DNA of 64,000 nt, taken from Phylloscopus collybita (taxonomy: Eukaryota > Chordata > Aves > Passeriformes > Phylloscopidae). The position numbers and the translations under genes are program-made. The notes beneath the pieces were generated by a model, which made no database searches, was not told the DNA's origin, and saw only the letters and a program-made list of their open reading frames with translations. The stretch lies in NCBI GenBank assembly GCA_027886175.1, contig JAJNNQ010000137.1, positions 32,102,001-32,166,000 on the forward strand. The letters are read 5' to 3'. Shown here in pieces: positions 55,338-64,000 of the stretch. How positions within the stretch are numbered: the stretch's first letter is position 1; every line of letters begins with the position of its first letter.

Positions 55338-58300
55338 GAAAAGAAACTAAAAAGCAGTAAAACCACCTCTTGACAGCCCACACATATCACAGGAATACAG
55401 CTCGGGACATGAGCTGGAGCAGCCTGTCTGCCCCAATGTGACCCCAGAGCTCTGTCCTGCAGCAAGGGGAGCTCCTGCCCCCCACCCAGGCATGGCTGCA
55501 GCAGCAGCCACAGCCCATGAAAACATGGAAAACAAGTGCCAGAAGCAAAGTGCACTGCCAACAGCCTCCTAAACCTCCCCTTACCACAAAGGACTTGGAC
55601 CATATATTTTATAAGAGAAAGTATCAAATACAATTGTTTCACATCAGTACAATCCTATTCATGCTGAAGCCACTATAAATGCCCACAGCTTTTGCAGCAT
55701 TCTCAGCACAGCACTAACTTCCAGCAGCAGATGTCCAGAAAAATAAACAAGAGCTACAACAAATAGTGTCCAACTAACATGAAATCCTACCAACAACTGA
55801 ACCATCAAATTAGCAGGTCACTGATATTAACTGGGATCTTTGAATACTGCAAAATATTATTCATTTGTACAGTGAAAGTCTGATTCCTTACATTGTTACA
55901 CAAAAACTAGGATAGAATAAATATAATGGATTAATGAATAATATGAGAGAATGAATCGTATGCATTATGCTGTGAGAAGATAATGATGTACCATTAAATA
56001 GATCAGCTATTATGCTTCCTAGATTTCAATAATGTAGTTAAGGAAGAGCAAATAAGGCAAAAAGAAGGAGTGAAAGAAATGTAATGTTGTTATTAAAAAC
56101 GTGTGCCTAAGAACCTTATGTGTATACTGCCTCACAATTTAATCTGATTAACAAAATGTAATAATTTTCAGCTCAGTACTACTTATGGGGAAAAAAAAAA
56201 GAAATTTTCATCGTATATAAGATTTTGTATAAAATACTTCTCAGTTCAAGATAGCTAACAAGTTAGCTATTAGAGAGCCTGCATAATTTTATGACACAAA
56301 GTAGAGCTTATCACACATTTCACATCTAGACTATAATGTAAAAAATTGTATCCAGTTGCTGGGTTTGACTGACTGGAACTAAACATGGTGAGAATAAAAT
56401 GCACATTCTTTTCCAAATGCAAGAAAAAAGGATGTTCTCATTAAAATGATTTGCTGATATGACTTAAAACAATTTATTTAATCTTCACCTTTTTTTATGT
56501 AAATATCCTTCAACTGAGAATTTAAAAAGTATAATTTAAAATAGATTCTGTAAGTATAATGAGATGCTCTGTCAGATGGGAAGACAAATTAAAAGTGCAA
56601 TTCACACTGTTATAGCAGCACTGCCACCACGGAGCTACTAATCTTTTGCACAATGCTCATAGTAGAACGTACTCCAGTCTCTGTAGGGCACGTGATTATA
56701 AACTTGCAGGGAGACTGGGATTTAAATTATTCATCAATGCGGATTTCCTTTTGCAGAAAAATTAGTGTGCCACATAAACAGCATAAGTGTTAATTCTTGG
56801 CCTTTTGCAAATTAACTGCCTGGTAACAGCATCTGCTGTTACGGGCTAGTTTCCCTTGCAGTTACAATAGCAATATTCTTTCAAATTGAAAGCTGTATAC
56901 AAAATAATGTAGAATATCCTCACAGCCAATTACATGTCCAGAATGCATTAGGTCCTGTATGTGCAAACAGCCATGCATAAGCCTGTCAAAGACCTGATGA
57001 ATGCCAGAATATGGCCACAACCTCTATGTCCTGAGAACAATTCCATCATAGCTAAGGCATGCCTTTACATATGAACATCCAGAGGGAAGAGGATATCAAA
57101 ATAATTTTCCTGAAAAAGACTTGGAGTTTTCAAGACCAACAGGTATGGATTTCCAGTGAAGCAATATGTAATTTCATCCATCTATTAACCACAGAAGAGT
57201 ATGAGCTCATTATTTACAAACTTCATTGACATCTAGTATTTATTAAACTTCCACACAAGTGGTACCTGCTCCATTTGGGCAGCAGAGGTTGGCAACATTT
57301 GTGACATGTCAGATCTATATCAGCATTTCAGTGAGCAATACCAGAAGTTGGTTTCTTCTACATTTGAGGGAACTTACATAAAACTTTCAACCTATGAGAT
57401 AGATTTAAATAACCTATTCCTAGCAGCTTCACTGAAGGTATTCATTGGGCGCAAAGTTAAGCATATGCCTAAAGTTTGGCCATTATAAAAGAAAAGTAGA
57501 TCAAATTAATGAAAGGAATGTCTTGACTCCTTTCTTCATGCCTAGAATGGTACTTTGGACTTGTGGCTCAAAAATTTTAACCAAGAGGAAATTACAAAAA
57601 ATGAAAGGTTTCACAGAAAAACACTTTTGACAGTTACTTCCAAAAAAAAGCAAACATCCTTGATTTTAATACATCATTTAATTCACTGCTTCTGCCTTAG
57701 GAATGAAACAGTCAAAAGTAAGAACTAGTATCAAGACAAAAATATCAAACTCAGTGAAATCTGGGTGAAATGCCAATATTAAAATTAGAGGAAAAAATAA
57801 TCAAAGACGCTACCTAAATAATTAAGTGCAAGGAAATGCATACAGGTTGATACTGGGCTGAAACACACCATCTCCAGTTCAAAATGTGCAATGTTTACCT
57901 CTGAAGCCTGAAAAGTAAACAAAAATATAACTTCTGCCTAGACTTCAGTTACACAGAAATCAAAGCTGTCCATAATGAGACACAACATGGAAATTTGTTC
58001 ATTACCTCATATTTCAGTTCACAGTTCTGAGAACTCATATGACAATATTTTGGTCTTACAGCACAAATTGATTCTCATTTTAGTATAGTACTTTAGGTAA
58101 CCCTGCAATGGAACTTAAATGCATGTGGACCTGTCCTATGTCTGGCCAGTAAATCCAAACATTCCAGTTAGTCTTGACCATTCTCTCCAGGAAGGCCAAA
58201 ACCACTACATACAAAAAAATCCGAGAACACAATCCAGTATTCCCAGAATTGCAGTTATATCTAGTCAGCCTCCTCTCCTGCCATCTGAAGTAAACACAGA

Positions 58301-59082
58301 GAACATGCAGACCAGCCAGGACTCTCGTCTTTTTCTCAAGGCTATCAATGGAGACAACCTGGCATATAATACTATATTTCCCACAATATTGATCCCAATA
58401 CAAATGCTTACAGCTCAAGGAAATCTGTCTACAGGACTGAAAATATAATTTGCCACACAAACCAGAGACTTCAGGAGGAAGACTTTGCTGATTTACACAC
58501 TGCTTTTCTTAAATGTTTTTCAATTTTTGCAAATATGTTCAGGATACTGAAGAAGGATGGTTTTTGCTCTATAAGAACATAGTTGTTCTTAATCCCTAAA
58601 CTAGTAAAAATCACTGCTTCTACTGTGACAAAATCCATGAGGAGGAAAATGCCACAACCAGCAAGTTTTACAGACTGAGCCATTGCGCCCAGGAATATAC
58701 ACCTGAACCTAATCCAAGAGGAAAAATGCACTGCAATACTTTTCCCAGTTTTTAGTCCAGATAACACTATAATTTAAAAACATATCAGGTTTCATTATCT
58801 AGAAGAGATTTATTTGCTACTATGAACAATTCTGGGTTTTTCAGGAACAGTATTCAATTAATTCACCTTCCTTCTCACTCCGTGACAGAAGCAAAGCAAA
58901 ATAGCGCCCACATGGAAATCAGTCCCGATTCCTAGTTATTTTATGACAGTTTGTAGCACTGACAGCTGCAGATACAGTTTTCTTTCAGTTAGGTTTCAGG
59001 TGTGAAGTTAAGCATCTTTCTTCACCAGTATGTATGAACTGAAAAATTGATTCTGGAATTATTATCAGAAAAAAACAATTTG

Positions 59083-59366
59083 CAGAACCATAGAATGGTT
59101 TGAGTTGGAAAAGACCTTCAAGATCATCTAGTTCCAACCCCCTGCCCTGGGGGGCATCATTCCATACATCAGTTTCCTCCAAGCCCCATCCAACCTGACC
59201 TTGAACATTTACAGGGGCACTATAAGGACTTCTCTGGACAACCTATTCCATAGTCTCATCACCTTCAGAGTAAAGAATTTCTTTCTAATATCTAATCTAA
59301 ACCTATTCTCTGTCACTTTAAAACCACCCCCCCTTGTACTATCACTATATGCCCTTGTAAAAAAGT
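59083..59366 (-). mobile_element. CR1 LINE 3' end
   Basis: It opens aaccatagaatggtttgagt, then tggaaaagaccttcaagatc and atctagttccaaccccctgc. The blocks tttctttctaatatctaa and ccccttgtactatcac lead to the right edge near 59366. A short stretch at 59371-59393 (cagtgacaggacaaagaga) resembles CR1 in the opposite orientation but is too short to call. Confidence 0.93.
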
Positions 59367-60495
59367 GCATGCAGTGACAGGACAAAGAGAGTAATTCTAA
59401 GTAATACTCAAGGAAGTCTTTTTCACATAATCTTCCTTACAAAATTTCTACTCAAATTATTCTAACTAACTGCACATAGATAAAGACAGCATATTTGACT
59501 ACTAATGGACAGGGGGATGATCTGAAGCATTTCTCCTGAAAGTTTAGATATCCTTCCAGGAGAGCCCCAGAATGCCAATGCTTTGTACACATGTAAGGAT
59601 AAAATAAGTAAATCCTTTTATTTAAATACAATTGGTTTTAAACATAATCTTTCCCTTTTATATGCCATTCATTTCCGAAAATGTATTTTGGTCTTGTTTC
59701 CTCTAAAAAGTAAAATAGTGAAAGCCTAGCACTGCTGAAGGAGCACTCAGTAAAAGACAATTACCTTTTCTAATATATCTTATATATCTGAAACTAAAAA
59801 TCACAGTACTTGTGATAGACCTGTACATTATAGGTAATGGAGCAGCCAGCCTAAATACAGCTCCATGCCACTGCAGCTGGATTGTTTCTGTTTCTCCAGT
59901 TAGTTCATTTAGCAGGAGATTAAGAACCTCAGCATTGCACAAAGAAGACTGAAGGCCAAGTCCCTTGGTAAATTCAAAGAATGTCCAAGCACAGAGGAAA
60001 TTCCTTGCAGATAAAATACAGCCTATAAACTTTCTAATTTTTCTAGTCCATTCCTTTCCTCAAAGGGAAAAGAGGGCTGAGCCTGGATAATAACATTGTC
60101 CTTTCAGCATAATTACCCAGCTTTGTCACTGCTTCACACATAATTAAGTATTAATATTACCCTATAAGTAAACAATACGTACACGATATCTCTGCAACAG
60201 GCAAGAAAGCATTGCCTTGTACGCATTCTGTTCACTGGAGTAAAATTGCAAATTGCATGCTGAATCAGGAACCGAACTATGCTGTCAGATATTTTTTATT
60301 AAAATGAATTTGTTTGCTCTTCAGTACAATGAACCATTAAAAAATAATTTGCACAATGCTAGAAGTATTCATTGCAGGGATTCCTATACAGAGAACAGTG
60401 TTATCTAAATACATGAATTGTCACATAAAGAAGATACTGGACAAGACTGCTCTTAGGAAACATCATTACATGTGTGCACATAATGTAAAACTGCC

Positions 60496-61034
60496 TGTGA
60501 CAGCTTAACCCCAGCCAGCAGGTTAGCACCACCCAGGTCACTCCCTCCCTCCAGAAGGATGCATAAGAGAATCAGATGGCTAAAAAGGAGAAAACTCATG
60601 GGCTGAGATAGAAGAAGTTTAATAGGTAAAGGAAAAGCCATGCACTCAAGCAAATCAAAACAAGGAACTAATTGAGTACTTCCCTTGGTCAGGCAGGTGT
60701 TCAGCCATCTTCAGGCAAGCAGAGCTCCATCACATAATGGTGACTTGGGAAGACAAATGGCTTCACTCTGAAAGTCCCCCCTTGTTCTAACTTTCCCCTA
60801 GCTTTTATTATTGAATACAACACTGGTCTGCATTATCCCTTTGGTCAGTTGGGGTCAACTATCTGTGTCCCCTCCCAGGTTCCTGTGCATCCCCAGACAA
60901 CTCACTGACAGAGCAGAAGGAGAGGCCCAAAGCCTTGATGCTGTGACAGTGCTGTTTAGCAGTACCTAAAACATGCCTATTTCAGCAAAAAAGACAAACA
61001 CATTTCCAAGGAATAGGGGCACTATATTAGAGGT
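60496..61034 (-). mobile_element. ERVK-like LTR, truncated at its 5' end
   Basis: The plus strand shows the reverse complement of a common avian LTR. Tgacagcttaaccccagcc and ggttagcaccacccaggtca come first, then actcatgggctgagatagaa and gaagtttaataggtaaag. Next are tatccctttggtcagttggg, gtcccctcccaggttcctgt and finally gggcactatattag. On the minus strand the ATTAAA polyadenylation signal is at 60618-60623. The match stops near 61034, before the usual TG start, so the LTR is incomplete and no duplication can be defined on that side. It is in the sense orientation of TAFA2. The family name is my recognition of a frequent avian repeat and should be confirmed. Confidence 0.75.
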
Positions 61035-61857
61035 TCTTTGCCTAAGTGCTGACGACTGCATGGGGAAGGAAGCAAAAGGCTGTTTAGAATGTGGTCTTTC
61101 ATGTCCATTTGTGAACTTCGAGACAAGTCAACTTTAGAACTATAGAACCTCTGTCCTATATTTAAAAATCACCAACCCAGGATAGAGTTCAAACAGCATG
61201 ACTCCTCATACAGCAGCCAGCAGTATATGGACTCATGGGTCTTATGCTGTACAAAGACCATTGAAATAAAAACTATGAATGCCTTATTTTCCATAATTTG
61301 GTCTCATCACTTCCAGAAACTCTCTCTGTGTTTGCCTTTCAAAATATCCTATAGTGATAAATTTTAGAATTTACTTTTCAGTTGTAGGAAAAAGCACTTC
61401 CATTTATTTGCCTTAAACTGCTTAAGATGCTGCTCCTTAGTTACAGTATAACAAGAAAGAATGATCACTATGATTTTGTACCTATTTTCACATTTCATAG
61501 CAGCTGTCTGTTTTTCAAAGAGCCCTTGTTGACATTGTCGTTTCTAATAGCACAGGTGCTCCTTGCCTCTGGTTCATATCTGGTTAAATTCGCTGTACCC
61601 TTCCTCATTCTACATTTTTCTGTGATAGAATGAGCTAATCCTGCATGTAGCATTCAAAAAACTGTGCAGCATGCAATTGCATTAGTTTAATGAAGTTCTG
61701 GTGTGTGTTCTCACAGCTTTACATTTTCAACACCCACTTCTCTCTTTCAGTCTTTACCATTGAGGTGATGTTCTGTATGAAATATCTGCTGTGACTCTAA
61801 TATTGCTAAATTATAATAACAATTATAATGGAAATTTTGAGGTCATTATTCTGTATG

Positions 61858-63115
61858 TGTAGTTAAGACCATTTCCTCTCCATGCATCACTTGGTATTTA
61901 TTGACATTGAGTTTAATTTGCCATTTTATTACCCAGTAACCCAGTATTGTACCATCAGAATCTCATCACAGACTGTTTTAAATATCAGGCATTACTTTGT
62001 TTTGTCTGCAAACTTTGTTGCTATAATGCTCATCTCATTTTCTGAATAATTTATGAGTCTGTGATATTCAAATTTATGAACATGATGAACAGCCCAGGCT
62101 CAGCACAGATTTCTGCATGATTTTATTTGTAACTACACTCCATTATAAGAACAAATAAATCATTGATTTCTTTCTAGCAATCTTTTAGTAAGGTAGCAAC
62201 ATGGGTGTTTTTTACAGGAATTTGTTATAATCTCTTTCACAGTTCTAACTAGATTGTATCATCTACATCATCTTTAGCCAATGTTTACTGACACATTCAA
62301 AGAACTCTAGATTTTTGATTCATGACATCCCTCTACTTCCCAAGCTGTATTAATGTTTACTGCATCTATCTATGCATCCACCAATTTTACTTTTTATAAT
62401 AAAAATATACTTATAATATGAAATTGTTTAATGAAAACTTCAAATTTACTGGGATGTAATTCTCATCCTGAGAATCCCTATTTTAAACACCAGTATCATA
62501 TTTTCCACCTCCTACTCATTCAAAATTGTAGTTGCTTATTACTATTAGCAGGTCACCAGCTTTATATTTAAGTTCCTTAAAACATTTGGATGCAAACTAT
62601 TGGATCATGGTGAATTGTTTTTTACTATTAATTTTATTGACCTTTTAAAAATGTCTTTTATGGACACTTTAATTTGAGAAAGTTCCTCAGATATATCATC
62701 CATAAACAATGACTCTGAAGAAGGTATTATCCTAGCCTTCTCTGCTAATACATAAATGCACACAACTAATCAGACTTTCTACAAAATGGCCTTATTACAC
62801 TCAATGGCTTTGGTTATCTCCCTATTTACAACATGTGCTTGCAAATTTCCCATTTCTGTTGGGGGGGTGAGGGAAGGGCTGTTAATTGTAGTTTTCCCTT
62901 AGCAAGCTGTCCCTCAAAATGTTTTTGTCTCATTTCATTGCAGTTTTACATTTGAGCTGCCAAGTTTACATTCATTTCCTCATTTGAATGCTAGTCTGTG
63001 AGTTCTTACAGTTTCTCTCTGATCCTTATTTAACATATTTTCAGGATTTTGAAAGTATTTTACAATTAGCTGTAGAGAGTGGTTTCCCCGGGGAAAGAAG
63101 AAAACCTTGGCTTAA
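61858..63115 (-). mobile_element. Decayed LINE ORF2 (CR1/L2-type reverse transcriptase), 1.25 kb
   Basis: Minus-strand translation shows, in the correct order for a CR1-like ORF2, a stretch HPNVLRNL (62569-62592; family HPRVLKEL). This is followed by NYSENEMSIIATKFADKTK near 62001-62050 (family ND...SEVAKFADDTKL). The last is WVIKWQIKLNVNKYQVMHG (61879-61935; family WATKWQMKFNVDKCKVMHIG). The catalytic FADD is FADK here (62001-62012), and there are stops and frame breaks throughout. Nucleotide similarity to the same family continues rightward through blocks such as agttcctcagatatatcatc and aatggccttattacactc to about 63115. It lies in the sense orientation of TAFA2. Confidence 0.8.
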
Positions 63116-64000
63116 TGCCCTGGGAAACCTCTTTCTAAGTATAGTAAGCAAGAGGCTTACTATCATGTTCCCTCAGTTCAAGTATGGAAATTGTTGCTAG
63201 AAGGTTCCTAGTTCTTTGTGTTACCATAGGTTGATTTTTGGTGCAGAAATTTCAATATTCCTAATTGTTCTCCCCTACTGGACCCTTCCCTCAGACCCTG
63301 CCTTAACTCCTGCCCACACTGGGATCTGTAAGTACCCCTGTGTGATCCGGGACCCCGTCTTTTGCCACTTGTTACTGCTGCTTTCCTGTTTGCTCCAGAC
63401 GTAGTGTACGCCTTCTTGTTTGTTATTTTGGCATTATCAAATTCTGTTTCTGGACAGTTGGATCAAGGCTGTCTCTCTCTGTCAAGGTGCCATTGGGGCA
63501 GAGTCCCAAGGAAACGCAAAGGGGTCTGATCATCCAGGCTTGGACCCCCAGAAGCTTCAATTAGCCCTTAAGTTTATAGTTTATTTAAATGTTTCAAATT
63601 TATTTGCAAGCATTTTTATTCATGTTGCTGCTTCCTTAAAGTAGTTTCTTTATGCTTCACCCTTCTCACAATCACGCTTTTTTAGTGTTAAAAGGTGCAC
63701 TGGAGCTTTTTAGATTTCTTTTGTACAACATATGTGGAGGCAATGGAAATGTCTAAACATTATTGTGTTTTCTGCTCTAGTCTCTGGTTATTCATCTGGA
63801 GAATCTTCATTTACTATATCTTTCAGTAAAGGAATTAGAGGTATCTATGTGAAATTTTAAAATAGAAACTTGACAACAAGCAATGGAAAGGACACTTTTC
63901 ATCCAGTATTTCTTCAGATTGTGGAATTCATTGTCAGATTTAGGCTAGGTGTTCAGTAAGACAGTATAATAAACATTTCCCTAGGCATGCTATGGCAACC

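Noticed and set aside
58080..58460. Overlapping open frames of 109 and 126 codons on opposite strands
   Set aside because: No recognisable domain, no splice context, no start context; composition like the flanking intron.
63083..63096. Perfect 14-bp palindrome tttccccggggaaa
   Set aside because: Self-complementary 14-mers are expected a few times in 64 kb; nothing around it supports a function.

Overview
The window is vertebrate nuclear DNA, almost certainly from a bird. It is AT-rich, has very low coding density, and carries spliced exons with GT-AG borders. Its dispersed repeats are CR1 LINE 3' ends and avian-type retroviral LTRs. No bacterial-style genes, CRISPR arrays or operons are present.

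The one protein-coding gene I can support is TAFA2 (FAM19A2), a secreted chemokine-like neuropeptide gene, on the minus strand. Three coding exons are visible. The signal-peptide exon with the start codon is at 39702-39808. The two cysteine-rich exons are at 10067-10219 and 8971-9095. They join in frame (phases 1, 1 and 0) into 128 codons containing the ten cysteines typical of TAFA proteins. The final few codons and the 3' UTR must lie in an exon beyond the left edge, or unrecognised in 1-8970. The 5' non-coding exon and promoter were not found and probably lie beyond the right edge. The rest of the window is intron: about 9 kb of the 3'-side intron (1-8970), a 971-bp intron (9096-10066), a 29.5-kb intron (10220-39701), and about 24 kb of the 5'-side intron (39809-64000).

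The introns hold layered mobile-element relics. The oldest are two decayed LINE reverse-transcriptase fossils, at 46765-47540 (plus) and 61858-63115 (minus), with catalytic motifs mutated. Younger CR1 3' ends lie at 4671, 16424, 16526, 19364, 28674/30294, 31118, 31806, 32176 and 59083. LTRs came later. A 1.47-kb ERVL-like LTR at 28825-30293 splits one CR1 and is flanked by a decayed 5-bp target duplication. Two solo LTRs at 21820-22418 (plus) and 22661-23194 (minus) have intact 4-bp target duplications. A truncated ERVK-like LTR lies at 60496-61034. Microsatellites and A/T runs are scattered throughout.

I found no clearly new biological system. The most useful results are the gene identification, the nested insertion history, the LINE fossils, and some splice-site oddities around exons 3 and 4 of TAFA2. 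All family assignments rest on recognition by eye.
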